In this document: in pieces, positions 36,598 through 46,355 of the stretch
Numbering within the stretch: the first letter of the stretch is position 1
Layout: each line of letters begins with the position of its first letter
Assembly: GCF_000226565.1 (NCBI RefSeq)
Contig: NC_016041.1
Span: forward strand, 992,001 to 1,056,000
DNA: 64,000 bases
Origin: Glaciecola nitratireducens FR1064
GTDB taxonomy: Bacteria; Pseudomonadota; Gammaproteobacteria; Enterobacterales; Alteromonadaceae
Direction of reading: 5' to 3'
Notes under the pieces: generated by a model
Database searches by the model: none
Told to the model about the DNA's origin: nothing
Seen by the model: the letters and a program-made list of their open reading frames with translations, nothing else
Translations under genes and position numbers: made by a program

Positions 36598-37629
36598 ATG
36601 AAAGCAAAAATATCAATAAAGGTAATGAAAACATTTAGTGCGGGGGCTCTCTTTATTACACTATCAACATCTGTTATGGCATCTGAGCCTGCCGGGTATG
36701 TGGTAACAGGCGATCACAAAAGTGGATTCAAGTGCAGTGTAACCGAAGGCGTAACTGTTCAAGACCTAACGCTAGATGATCTTAATCTTGCCGTCGGTGG
36801 CGTTGTAAACTTTTCTCATATTTCTACGCAGTATGCGTTATCTCAATGGGGTTATGAAGCAGCTTTTGCTGCTCCCATACTCAATCGCAGTAACAAACAC
36901 TTTGAGAGGGTTCAAAAGTACAACAAAAAAATCGAAATGCGTCCATTGATGCATACAAAGGCAGTACGTTGCGAGATAAAAACATACGCAACACCAAAAC
37001 AAGCGGGCATGTTTAGTATTAAGACGCCAGAAAAACAAGAAAAACAATGGCAGCGCACAATCAGCACTTCAAATTCACAAAGCGTTACATTGAGTACTTC
37101 ATCAACGAGTAAAATCACGAGGACACAAACTGCGGATGCTAACCTTGGTTTTACCTACAAAGGACTATCAGGAGGAGTGAGCGGGTCTACATCAAAAACA
37201 ACAGAACAGTCTCTCAAATCCGACTTTATACAGTCGAAGGAACATCAAAACTCAGAGACGAATACTTCAACCGAAACCTTGTACATTCCTAAAGGTGAGT
37301 TTTATGGTCACGCACCTTCTGCTGACAACTTATCCTATGAAGTAGAGGTCACATTCGATTCGACTTTTAGCGGTTATGCCGCCTTTGCAGTAGGGAGCAA
37401 AAATAAAGCAGCTGCAATTAACACAATCCTAAGCTCTAAAACTTCGAGCGATAGTGTTCACTTACCACCAAGATATTCGTCAACGAGAAAAATCACCACA
37501 AAAGTGACCAAGGTTTTATATCAACCCGCCCCTCAGTGGAAAACTTTCGATAACGAACAAGACTACGATAATAACTATGATGCTTTGGTACACAATCATT
37601 TTTCACTTTTGAGTGAAGACCATAACTAA
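36598..37629 (+). CDS. Secreted Ser/Thr-rich protein, possible aerolysin-like pore former
   Basis: 343 residues with a signal peptide (FSAGALFITLSTSVMA). Residues about 145-225 consist of long alternating Ser/Thr-hydrophobic strands (SQSVTLSTSSTSKITRTQT, FTYKGLSGGVSGSTSKTTEQ), followed by TSTETLYIPKGEFYGHAP and a strand VEVTFDSTFSGYAAFAVG. This amphipathic pattern around a glycine turn is like the membrane-inserting hairpin of aerolysin/ETX-MTX2 toxins. There is no clear receptor-binding domain. Two cysteines are present (KCSVTEG, RCEIKTY). A lipoprotein gene follows 85 bases downstream. Function is inferred from pattern only. Confidence 0.55.
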   Translation: MKAKISIKVMKTFSAGALFITLSTSVMASEPAGYVVTGDHKSGFKCSVTEGVTVQDLTLDDLNLAVGGVVNFSHISTQYALSQWGYEAAFAAPILNRSNKHFERVQKYNKKIEMRPLMHTKAVRCEIKTYATPKQAGMFSIKTPEKQEKQWQRTISTSNSQSVTLSTSSTSKITRTQTADANLGFTYKGLSGGVSGSTSKTTEQSLKSDFIQSKEHQNSETNTSTETLYIPKGEFYGHAPSADNLSYEVEVTFDSTFSGYAAFAVGSKNKAAAINTILSSKTSSDSVHLPPRYSSTRKITTKVTKVLYQPAPQWKTFDNEQDYDNNYDALVHNHFSLLSEDHN

Positions 37630-37714
37630 GCCATGTTTGCAATTGCTTGTAACATCTAGGGTACGAGTTTTTGGCTCGTACCTATTTCTCATACATAAAT
37701 ATAGGATATTGCAA

Positions 37715-38260
37715 ATGAACAAACGGTCAATTATGTGTACTTTGTTTGTGTCGACAGCTTTATTAAGTGGCTGTTCAACCATGGCGCCAGCGACTAAGGT
37801 AGAGCAAGTAGTCGAACGAAATGGTGTCAGTATTTCTTTAATTCCAGCAACTTACAGGGAAGTTTATTTTAGCCCTTCGGTATCAAAAGAAAAATATTGT
37901 AGGGCACCAGACCCTGACTTTAGCGTGCAACAAAGTGATCAACTCAATTTATCGCTACCTATGAATGGCGGCGAGAGTATCGGTGGAGGGGAAAAACAAA
38001 CAGGTCTTAATTTAGGAGGTAGATCGCCGGCGGTATTGATTACTCGAGAGCTAATGTATAGGGCCTGCGAACTGGCATCTAATATTAATGCAGATGATAA
38101 AACTACCATTGACATTTATTCTGCTTTTTTAGAAGGCATTAAGGATATCGTTCAACAATCTTCTTTGACGGGTACTACAAACTCAGACATAACTTCAAGC
38201 TCAACCTCGTCTGAAGATTCTTCCTCAAATGAAGATGATGATTTAGAGGGAGGCAATTGA
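37715..38260 (+). CDS. Lipoprotein paired with the Ser/Thr-rich secreted protein
   Basis: 181 residues from the ATG at 37715, eight bases after AGGA. The lipobox STALLSGCSTM indicates lipid anchoring. The body contains VYFSPSVSKEKYCRAPDPDF, then LGGRSPAVLITRELMYRACE and an acidic serine-rich tail (SSSTSSEDSSSNEDDD). I do not know the family's function. Its position directly after a secreted possible pore former suggests it may be an immunity, assembly or anchoring partner; there is no direct evidence. Confidence 0.65.
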   Translation: MNKRSIMCTLFVSTALLSGCSTMAPATKVEQVVERNGVSISLIPATYREVYFSPSVSKEKYCRAPDPDFSVQQSDQLNLSLPMNGGESIGGGEKQTGLNLGGRSPAVLITRELMYRACELASNINADDKTTIDIYSAFLEGIKDIVQQSSLTGTTNSDITSSSTSSEDSSSNEDDDLEGGN

Positions 38261-38300
38261 TACCTTTAGATTTTGCAAAATCTTTAGCCTCACAAACACA

Positions 38301-41300
38301 CTAATTCGTCTTCAAGCTTTTAATTGCGGTAGGCGCTTTACCATAGAATTTTTTGAAGGTACGAGAAAAGTAAGCCAAACTTTCGTAACCTGTTCCATAG
38401 GCAATTTCGCTAATGCTTAGGGTGTTTTCATTGATTAATTTAAGCGCAATCTGCATGCGTACTTGCGTAATAAATTGCCCAGCAGATTGTTGGCAATCTT
38501 CTTGGCACTTTCGACTGAGTGAACGCCGGCTTAGGGCCATTGCTGCGGCTAAAATATCTGTATTGAACTCGGGGTTTGTCAAGTTTTGTAAAATTTCAAA
38601 ACGTAGCTTTTCAGCGAAACTAGGCTCATTTTTATCCGCGATTGAATGAGCGTTTAATGATAAAGCGAAGTCTGTTTTTAATTGTTCACGGATCATTTTT
38701 CTGTTTCTAATAAGTCCGTCTATTCTGGCAATTAGCTCGGAAGTATCAAAGGGTTTAGTCATGTAATCATCAGCGCCAGTTTGTAAACCTTCAACTGTCT
38801 CGCGCTTACCTGATTTGGCGCTTAACATGATAATGGGAACAGTACAGATAAGAGCGTTCTTTCTTAATTCAGCCAACATCTCTAGACCGTTCATTTTTGG
38901 CATCATGACGTCAGAAATGATTAAATCGGGTAGGGTTGATATCGCTTTCTCTAAGCCTTCTTCACCATCACAAGCCTGAACAATGCGGTAATATCCTGAC
39001 AGTTTTAGCGAAATAAATTGTCTTAATTCGACATTATCATCAACCACCAATATTGTGGTGATGTCATCCTTACTATGCGTAAGAGTATCGCTACTTATCA
39101 TATTGGACATGTCACGGTCTGGGATTTGAGCAATAGGGAAAATTGGCATATCGCTGACACTGTTTGAGACGCTATTTTCAAGCAGTAGCGAAGCGTCAAA
39201 ATGCTGGTTGCCAGGCTTGAGCCATATTGTAAAGCAGCACCCTTGACCGACTTGGCTTACTAACTCTATTTCTCCGTGATGCAGCTCCATGAGTTCTTTA
39301 ACTAGCGCTAAGCCAATTCCGGTGCCCGGTTGGTTGACATTTTGAGATGATTCACCTTGATAAAATCGATCAAAGAGTTTTTCGTGTAAGGAATGTTCAA
39401 CACCTGTACCGTTGTCTTTTACCTCGATGCCTATTCGAGATGTTTGTTTTAATATTGATATGCTTATTTGCGTATTCGAACCGCTATATTTGATTGCATT
39501 AGAGAGTAAGTTAGCAATGCATTTTTCTAGTTGGTCACGGTCAAAGTAAAGCAGCACTGGATCATTTGTATCGTGTATTGTAATTGTTTGGTGTTGTTTA
39601 TGTGCCCAACCTTTAAATCGAGGCGCGACTAAGTTTATCAATTCCGCGATATCGTATTGAGCAATATGCATAGGGAATTGACCAGCATCTAAGCGATTGA
39701 TATCTAAAATATGGCCTACAAGCTCCAGCATTTTATTCGCATTTCTTAAGGCGGTTTCAACTGGATAAGAAATGCCTTGCTTTAGGTTTGGGTACTCTGC
39801 CAACAAGTCTTTTAAGGGCGCAATCGTCAAGGTTAATGGCGTCCTAAACTCATGGGATACATTGGCAAAGAAACGCTCTTTTAAAACTTGTTGTTGCTCT
39901 AGTTCAGCTACTTTATCTTTGATCTCTTGGGTTCGCAGCGCCACGGTACTTTCTAAGCTGCGGTTTTGTGCTTTAAGCTCAGCGGCACGCCAATGCTGTG
40001 TTAACAAGCCCGTTAGGACCAACAAAGTAATCAGCACTAAAATATAAGCTACCCAAGCAATCCGACTCAAATACCAGGGGGGTTTAACGTAAAATGCAAG
40101 TTCCGTTTCATACGTGCGCAGCCAATCATCTTTTGCCTGAACTTGGAATTGGTAATCACCCCCAGACAATAAGGTATAGTCTTTTTGGTGTTCGTTGGCC
40201 CATTCACTCCATTTTTGTTGCCCGCTGCCTAACAGCCGATGTCGATACAAAGTGTCATTCAACAAGCTACTACCACTTAGAGCAAACTCTATCCGAATTG
40301 AGTTATTAGTCTGGTCGAGTGCAATGGGGTCTGTTGCTGAAAGTTGCCCTCCATTAATCATCACTTGGCTATCAAGATTGCTAATGCGGCGAATATTTAA
40401 TTTACCTTCGCTTGGCAATGCTTCCGCCAAGTCGACATTTGCTCGGTACACTTCACCGGAACTTTGCACAAACCAAACATGTTCCGTTGAGTCGCTAGCA
40501 AAATCTCTCAACCCGACTTTTGTAAATGGCGCAAACAATTCAGAGTGTCGTTGCCATTTGCCGTTCCTGTCTTTTTCAACATATCCTGATTGCTGTCCAA
40601 TGCGGAACCAAACTCTGCCCTTTGGATCTTCAAAAACACGAAATACGTCTTCTTTTTCAGTTGTGAAAATTTCGGGGAAGCCGGTCATAAATTGCAGTGC
40701 AGGTAAACGTTGAGGCATGTAATCCATTAAACCGTTGCTAGTGGCTATAACAACGCCAGATGACAATTTGAAGGGCATCACATTGCCGGGGCCCAAACCA
40801 TCCTTATCTACAAATTTTTCGACCTTCGTGGCTTTATCCAAAAACTGCGCGTTTTCAACACGATATAATTCTTGAGTAGTGGTGCCTGTCCAAATCACGC
40901 CGTTGTCTTGCACTGCAACAAACTCTAATTCATCAGCTAAACCCTCTACTTTGCTCTTCGACCACTCACCGTCAAGGTATTCGACAATAAATAAACCCTC
41001 GTATGAGCTTACAACCAACTTGTTTGTTAAAGGATCGACTTTTAAAGACCGAGCCCATCCAGTTTTTAGTATATTTGAAAACTCTTGTTCAGGTTCATTG
41101 ATAAGGCGGGCGAACACACCGCCATTGCCAGCATAAAGAAAATGTTTTTTGTATTCTATGGCATCGAAATAAATTCGTTTGCTGTCAATGAGCACTTCGA
41201 ACTTCGCTGGGGCCAGTTGGGACTGTCCGGCTTTGAGTTGGAATACACCATCGCCTGTAGCCACAAGCTTTCCGCCAACTGGTACCAACCTATCAATGAT

Positions 41301-42326
41301 CGTGGATTGAGTACCGGGTTTGTATGAACTTAAACGGTGAGGAGGAAGCATTTGAGTGATACTTGGGATACCAGAAAGCCAAATATTGCTTTGCTGGTCT
41401 TCTAGCACAGAGTAAAGTGAACCAATATCTAAATTGTGTTCTTCACGGTAATTCGCCACGATGTGATATGTAGGATCAAGCACGAATAAACCTCGGTCTA
41501 ATGATACAAGATAATAAAAGCCGTCTTTGGCTTGTATACCTTCGTACAAACCATCATCTACACCAAAGCGGGTTCCGTCTAACCTGAGTTCAAAAGTACC
41601 GTTGTGTTGCTCAAAGATCCCGTGTGTGCCTGTTATCGTGACAAGCTCATTACTGTTATTGTAAAACATATTACGAATAACTGCTGCTTTAGGAAGACCC
41701 ACATCGCTTTTGTTTAGTGTAAAGTCAGGTGACAATGAAGAAGTGTTTATATTCAGTATATGTAAGGACTTCTCGTTTAATATTTTGAATACAAAGCTGT
41801 CGTCCAAAGTGAAAATACGGTGCCTGCCACCAGGCATATCTGGCACTTTATGTACCTTATTACCATCCCAAAAATACATTGCCTTGTTGGTCACAAACAT
41901 GACACCTTGGGAATTTGCAGCGGTAGACCACACTTCGCCAAATTGGCGCTCTTGGGCAGACCACTGACTGACTAAAGATATGAACTCAAGCGTACCATGG
42001 GTATTTGGTTTAAAAACGCCAATATCGTCAATCGTACCGGCGTAGATGTGACCGTCATGCCAATGGATTAACGAGCGCACTCTTGAGTTATTAGGTGTAT
42101 TGTAAAGATGCCAGTTTTCTCCATCCCATTCGATGATACCCGTGCCGGTGCCAGAATATATAAGGCCATTGTCAGCCTGGGTGAGATACCAGTTTTGATC
42201 ACTACCTTTATGTTCCGCCAAACCAAAGGTTTGCGTCACAGGCATACCGATTTCACTGTACTGGTTTGTGCATAATGCTTTTGAGTTAATAAGAAAGAGC
42301 AACAGAAGTAGGCTAGTTCTTAGCAC
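38301..42326 (-). CDS. Hybrid two-component sensor fused to AraC-type regulator (HTCS)
   Basis: 1341 residues in one chain. A signal peptide, a beta-propeller sensor of repeated Reg_prop blades (about 25-690), a Y_Y_Y domain (about 695-765), one membrane helix (about 775-795), histidine kinase with FFANVSHEFRTPLTLT (phospho-histidine near 835) and NLLSNAIKYS, a receiver domain (VVDDNVELR, SDVMMPKMNG, KPFD) and a C-terminal AraC HTH (LSISEIAYGTGYESLAYFSR). HTCS proteins usually sense oligosaccharides and switch on polysaccharide-use genes. No such genes lie next to it here, so the target is open. Confidence 0.9.
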   Translation of the reverse strand: MLRTSLLLLLFLINSKALCTNQYSEIGMPVTQTFGLAEHKGSDQNWYLTQADNGLIYSGTGTGIIEWDGENWHLYNTPNNSRVRSLIHWHDGHIYAGTIDDIGVFKPNTHGTLEFISLVSQWSAQERQFGEVWSTAANSQGVMFVTNKAMYFWDGNKVHKVPDMPGGRHRIFTLDDSFVFKILNEKSLHILNINTSSLSPDFTLNKSDVGLPKAAVIRNMFYNNSNELVTITGTHGIFEQHNGTFELRLDGTRFGVDDGLYEGIQAKDGFYYLVSLDRGLFVLDPTYHIVANYREEHNLDIGSLYSVLEDQQSNIWLSGIPSITQMLPPHRLSSYKPGTQSTIIDRLVPVGGKLVATGDGVFQLKAGQSQLAPAKFEVLIDSKRIYFDAIEYKKHFLYAGNGGVFARLINEPEQEFSNILKTGWARSLKVDPLTNKLVVSSYEGLFIVEYLDGEWSKSKVEGLADELEFVAVQDNGVIWTGTTTQELYRVENAQFLDKATKVEKFVDKDGLGPGNVMPFKLSSGVVIATSNGLMDYMPQRLPALQFMTGFPEIFTTEKEDVFRVFEDPKGRVWFRIGQQSGYVEKDRNGKWQRHSELFAPFTKVGLRDFASDSTEHVWFVQSSGEVYRANVDLAEALPSEGKLNIRRISNLDSQVMINGGQLSATDPIALDQTNNSIRIEFALSGSSLLNDTLYRHRLLGSGQQKWSEWANEHQKDYTLLSGGDYQFQVQAKDDWLRTYETELAFYVKPPWYLSRIAWVAYILVLITLLVLTGLLTQHWRAAELKAQNRSLESTVALRTQEIKDKVAELEQQQVLKERFFANVSHEFRTPLTLTIAPLKDLLAEYPNLKQGISYPVETALRNANKMLELVGHILDINRLDAGQFPMHIAQYDIAELINLVAPRFKGWAHKQHQTITIHDTNDPVLLYFDRDQLEKCIANLLSNAIKYSGSNTQISISILKQTSRIGIEVKDNGTGVEHSLHEKLFDRFYQGESSQNVNQPGTGIGLALVKELMELHHGEIELVSQVGQGCCFTIWLKPGNQHFDASLLLENSVSNSVSDMPIFPIAQIPDRDMSNMISSDTLTHSKDDITTILVVDDNVELRQFISLKLSGYYRIVQACDGEEGLEKAISTLPDLIISDVMMPKMNGLEMLAELRKNALICTVPIIMLSAKSGKRETVEGLQTGADDYMTKPFDTSELIARIDGLIRNRKMIREQLKTDFALSLNAHSIADKNEPSFAEKLRFEILQNLTNPEFNTDILAAAMALSRRSLSRKCQEDCQQSAGQFITQVRMQIALKLINENTLSISEIAYGTGYESLAYFSRTFKKFYGKAPTAIKSLKTN

Positions 42327-42943
42327 TGGGAAATCCTTTAAAATCTGAGGTTTAGCGGAAAAGAAAACAAAAGGTAAACACTATGTAAATGAAAGGGCAG
42401 TATAGGGTGTATTGAGGTTTTATGCTACCTGTTGTTACAACTAGCTTTTCAAATCGTTTAAGCTTAGCTCAAGGTCGTTTGCGGTTATAATTTTAAAACT
42501 TACAACCACTTGAACAGCGTCTTTAAGAGCTTGCATCTAAGATGACTGGATCACAAGCTGTGATTGATATCTAAAGCGAAGTCGATTAATAAAAAACTCG
42601 CCTCGGCGAATTTGGGTAGCAATTTTTTATCGCTAAAAAGCCTTAATGTTTCAATAGCTACGTGCTGATTTCAGGTAACCAACTATCTTACCTTTAACAC
42701 CATTCAAATTAAGAGTTTGAATGGTGAACTAGTTTATAACATTCCAAATACAAAAAGATATAACCATCCGGGAACAGCCTCGTTCTTGCTTTCAAAAAAT
42801 TAGCGATAAACGTGAAACTTGTTCAGCAGAACGCAAAAAGCAACGTCTGCTAGCTACCTCTAAGGAGCCTCTCAAAGCTCCAGTTCAAATAGACAAAAAG
42901 TAGTATGGATTTTTGCGTAATTTTGGGTTTCTACGTCCGCAAT
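42327..42943. other. Intergenic region upstream of the HTCS gene
   Basis: About 617 bp. It contains a perfect 11-bp inverted repeat at 42698-42726 (CACCATTCAAA / TTTGAATGGTG around seven bases) and otherwise nothing I can call. Confidence 0.5.
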
Positions 42944-43837
42944 TGCCGTGCACTTGTCCTTCACAAAATGGAGCATGGGCACATTAGATTAGATGGTCGC
43001 ACTTCTGTTGAAGAGGTGCGACTTTCAAGCTTTTGTTACGAATCAATTCCCTCCGATACCTCTAATGCATCATCTACTTCTATACCTAAATATCTCACCG
43101 TACTTTCAAGTTTTGTATGACCGAGTAACAATTGGCAAGCTCGCAGATTCTTGGTCTTTTTGTAAATAAGAGAGGGCTTTGTTCGCCTCATAGTATGCGT
43201 GCCGTATTGAGTCGCATCTAAGTCTATCGATTCGACCCAATGATCAACAATCCGGCTATATTGTCGAGTTGATATATGATCAGATGCTTTCACTCTCGAT
43301 TTGAACAAGTAATCACTTGACGTCAATTGGTCGTGTTGGATTAACTGTGAGATAGATTCACGCGTGTTTTTAGTAATTTCAAACTGTACCGGTTGCCCAG
43401 TCTTTTGTTGAACTACCATTGCTCTGGATTGAACACTTAATCCATGAGCAATGTCACGCAACCTTAAAGAAACTAAGTCACAACCTCTCAACTTGCTGTC
43501 AATAGCTAGGTTAAATAGTGCTAGGTCTCTAACATTACCTGATAGCTCAAGGCGAATACGAATAGCCCAGATTTGCTGAAATTTAAGTGGGAGCTTTTGA
43601 CCAACAAGCTTATTTTTATTCCAAGGTTCCTTTTTCCTATAAACTGTAATTTGATACATGGTGTCACCTCTTTAATATTTGGTTGATGTGATGAATGACC
43701 ACACATACTAAAGATGAGCTACATATCATGTTAAAGACAATTTTTCGCTCTACACATGGTTCCGAAAAAATAGCCAATAAGTCCATTTACCGAAAGCCGA
43801 CTGTCGCCAGAGTTGTTCATCGGTCGGCTTAGAGCGA
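42944..43837 (-). mobile_element. 894-bp recombinase unit, copy 1 (inverted relative to copy 2)
   Basis: This segment equals 55865-56758 in reverse complement over exactly 894 bp with about two differences seen by eye. It holds one gene (tyrosine recombinase, 43036-43659), 178 bp in front of it and 92 bp behind. Inner and outer flanks differ between the two copies beyond these points. The 5' end carries a hairpin (AAGCCGAC / GTCGGCTT) and the 3' part another (GTCGCAC / GTGCGAC). Confidence 0.85.
43036..43659 (-). CDS. Short tyrosine recombinase, copy 1
   Basis: 207 residues, about half the size of phage integrases. It consists mostly of the catalytic domain: box I arginine in DSKLRGCDLVSLRLRDI, the hairpin lysine in VVQQKTGQPVQF, HTMRRT (H-x-x-R) and LLLGHTKLESTVRYLGIE with the nucleophile tyrosine. 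The N-terminal 40 residues may form a reduced core-binding part. The same protein, differing in one residue (phenylalanine against leucine in LPLKFQQIW), is encoded at 56043-56666 in opposite orientation. It probably cuts and rejoins DNA at sites within its own unit. Confidence 0.85.
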   Translation of the reverse strand: MYQITVYRKKEPWNKNKLVGQKLPLKFQQIWAIRIRLELSGNVRDLALFNLAIDSKLRGCDLVSLRLRDIAHGLSVQSRAMVVQQKTGQPVQFEITKNTRESISQLIQHDQLTSSDYLFKSRVKASDHISTRQYSRIVDHWVESIDLDATQYGTHTMRRTKPSLIYKKTKNLRACQLLLGHTKLESTVRYLGIEVDDALEVSEGIDS

Positions 43838-44209
43838 AAAGCAGAAGTTCGAAACGTGTAAACCTAATGTCTACATCTGATCCTAAAGCGGACAATCGAA
43901 CGCAAAACCTGACGGAGTTGTTTTTACTTAAAGCAGACCCTCTGCATCATAATGCAAAAAAATGACCACCAACTCGTGACTACATTAGATTCTGAAAATC
44001 CGTATAGTGCTCGGAGTATGAGTGGACACAGCGCTTAAAGAGAGTGCAAAATCAGTTTCAGAGACAGCAGTCACCAAGGCTAGTCGATAGCATAAATTCC
44101 ATCTATATTCCGATATTCAACTAATTTCACCTATACACGGGTAAAATGGACTTTATAAATGCTTTTGTGTTATTGATTATTTAAAAAATTAAAGAGAAAG
44201 GAAGTGTCA
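43838..44209. other. Intergenic region inside the inverted-repeat-flanked segment
   Basis: About 370 bp with no gene. A short piece, ACCAAGGCTAGTCGATAGCA, resembles sequence near 23246. The promoter for the gene at 44210 should lie near its end. Confidence 0.35.
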
Positions 44210-44950
44210 ATGCTTTTACGGAAATTTATAAAACATGTAAAAACAGAAAATTGGTTCGCTGTTTTCCTTGATTTTTCGGTCGTAGTAGTTGGTATTTTTG
44301 TCGCATTGCAAGTAACCGAATGGAAAGATAATAACGACTTAAATCAACTTGCTATTAAATCGCTTGAGAAAGCAAAAGCAGAAGCGATTGAAAATAACAA
44401 GCTACTCTCTTTTTACCTCGAATCCGCCGTGGCTCAAGAAATCCTATTTAATGAAAATATGCAGAATCTATTAAAATGTGACGATAAAAATGACAGTCAG
44501 ATGGTATTTAACGAAACACTTAACACCTTTATATATAACTTTTCTTTGAATCTAAATACGGTTGCCTTGGAGCAGCTATACACCCAGTCTTTTTATCCTC
44601 TTTATGAAGATACCTTTATTATCCTACTCAATAAATATTCAGCTATTAGTAAGCAATTTAGTTTGGATGTTAGCGATAACTCTAAAGTATCTTGGAATAC
44701 TTGGCCATTTGACAAATCCCCCTATTTTGTTGAGAAGACACAAACTAACGATCCCCTATATTTCAGTCGATACAAGATTAGCGGGCGTTTTCAAGAGGTT
44801 TGTAAAAATCAGCAATATATTAATGACATTCATCATCAGCAGTTACTGCGAGTAGCTAACTTTGATATGTATAAAGAGTTACAAAAACGCACAGAAAAAT
44901 TTATCACTACAATTAAAAAACAAATCGATTTTATCAATGGTGAGCAATAG
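44210..44950 (+). CDS. Membrane-anchored protein of unknown function (DUF6090-like)
   Basis: About 246 residues from the ATG at 44210, which has AAGGAAG five bases upstream. One membrane helix near the N-terminus (LDFSVVVVGIFVALQV, about 20-37) is followed by WKDNN and a long helical, probably periplasmic part. Proteins that begin KFIKHVKTENWFAVFLDF are common in marine gammaproteobacteria and resemble DUF6090. No enzymatic motif is visible. It is the first gene inside the segment bounded by the recombinase units. Confidence 0.65.
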   Translation: MLLRKFIKHVKTENWFAVFLDFSVVVVGIFVALQVTEWKDNNDLNQLAIKSLEKAKAEAIENNKLLSFYLESAVAQEILFNENMQNLLKCDDKNDSQMVFNETLNTFIYNFSLNLNTVALEQLYTQSFYPLYEDTFIILLNKYSAISKQFSLDVSDNSKVSWNTWPFDKSPYFVEKTQTNDPLYFSRYKISGRFQEVCKNQQYINDIHHQQLLRVANFDMYKELQKRTEKFITTIKKQIDFINGEQ

Positions 44951-45327
44951 CCATCAGCTTAGAGTTTCTTTGTTATGCTCTTTAGACTTTGCTCGAAAAT
45001 GTCCGTTTTGGTGACGAAGCGGAACAATTATTGAGTTGAATTCAACTCGAATAAATGACTATTTTTTCCCAAAGTAAAAGTGTCGTATCTATTATCGAAT
45101 GACTCCTTATGGCACTGAGCCGAACTTCGGCAATGAGAGATTTGCAGCCCGTCACCATCGCGAAGGAGGTGGTCTCCTTAGAGCGATCAGTGGACGGTAA
45201 GCTTTGTATTTTTGTGAGACTGCTTCAAGCTCATAGTTGCCGTTGATATTTTTACGCTAACTTATGGTTGGCAACTAAAAGCGTTATGAACTTTTTGTCA
45301 AAGCAGTAATTATATCAGACTGTATAA
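44951..45327. other. Intergenic region between convergent genes
   Basis: About 377 bp with no supported gene or clear terminator. It contains several short inverted motifs typical of the gene borders in this segment. Confidence 0.35.
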
Positions 45328-46254
45328 CTAAGTTGATTTGAAGGCTAATCTTAGTTGGTTTTGAGGTTTGATGGTTTGCATCAATAGACATAGTGAGACT
45401 AAAGCCACACCTATCCAACCAATGACTTTAAATTTTTCGCCAATAATGAAAACAGCTAAAATAGTTGCAACTAATGGCTCAATTAGGGTTATTAATGTCG
45501 CTTTACTTGCATCTATATAATTCAAGCCAAAACCAAATAATAAGTATCCTAAAAACATTGGAATTATTGCCATATACAAAGATACCAAAGCATTAGTTGA
45601 GCTTGAAAATAAGTTATCACCCGTAAACCATAATGAAGGGAGTAACAATAGTGCTGCACAACCGAATAGCCCTGACATGGACGCTTTTGAATGAACGCCA
45701 CTTTCAATTAAACGCCTTGCTGCCCATGAATAACCTGCATAAGTTAATCCAGCAATACAACCCAAAAGAATCCCCAGACCCTGTTGATTAATACTGTAAG
45801 CAGTATTATTACTTTGGTCTCTACCTAACGTTAACAGAGCAATACCTATCGCTCCAATGACAAAGCTCAATATCCATTGCTGTGATATGTGCTTTTTACT
45901 AATTAGATGTTCAAGGATTGCGGCAAAAAAAGGTGCTGTAGCGATAGAAACCACAGTGCCAATGGCAACACCCGAAAAACGCATTGAGGTATAAAATGCT
46001 AATGGGTAAATAGCGACAGAAGCTCCCCCAAAAAGTAATATACGAGGTTGTTCTAGCATGAGCTTATAATCTATAAATAGTTTTTTTTGAGCTGTAACTA
46101 CAAGTAATACTCCGCCTATACCCATAGAAAATGCCCCAATAGCCAAAGAGCTTACATCAGGTGAATAGCTTGCCACAGTGCCAGTTGTTCCCCACAAAAA
46201 GCTGGCAATTACAATAGCAATAACACCCTTAAAGTTGTCATGATAATTTTCCAT
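45328..46254 (-). CDS. EamA-family (DMT) transporter
   Basis: 308 residues with ten predicted membrane helices in two EamA repeats; the first starts VIAIVIASFLWGTTG and the second contains LTYAGYSWAARRLIESG and ASKATLITLIEPLVATILAV. These transporters usually export amino acids or other metabolites. It follows the AraC-type regulator gene by 101 bases on the same strand, so the pair probably forms a regulated export unit. The substrate cannot be told. Confidence 0.87.
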   Translation of the reverse strand: MENYHDNFKGVIAIVIASFLWGTTGTVASYSPDVSSLAIGAFSMGIGGVLLVVTAQKKLFIDYKLMLEQPRILLFGGASVAIYPLAFYTSMRFSGVAIGTVVSIATAPFFAAILEHLISKKHISQQWILSFVIGAIGIALLTLGRDQSNNTAYSINQQGLGILLGCIAGLTYAGYSWAARRLIESGVHSKASMSGLFGCAALLLLPSLWFTGDNLFSSSTNALVSLYMAIIPMFLGYLLFGFGLNYIDASKATLITLIEPLVATILAVFIIGEKFKVIGWIGVALVSLCLLMQTIKPQNQLRLAFKST

Positions 46255-46355
46255 AATGAAACCTGTATATGATTACTTCAATACGGAAATAGTATGCTAA
46301 TTAAGAAAGGCGTTTTTAACAATTAAGACGCAATCGTTAACAATTCAGACTACGT

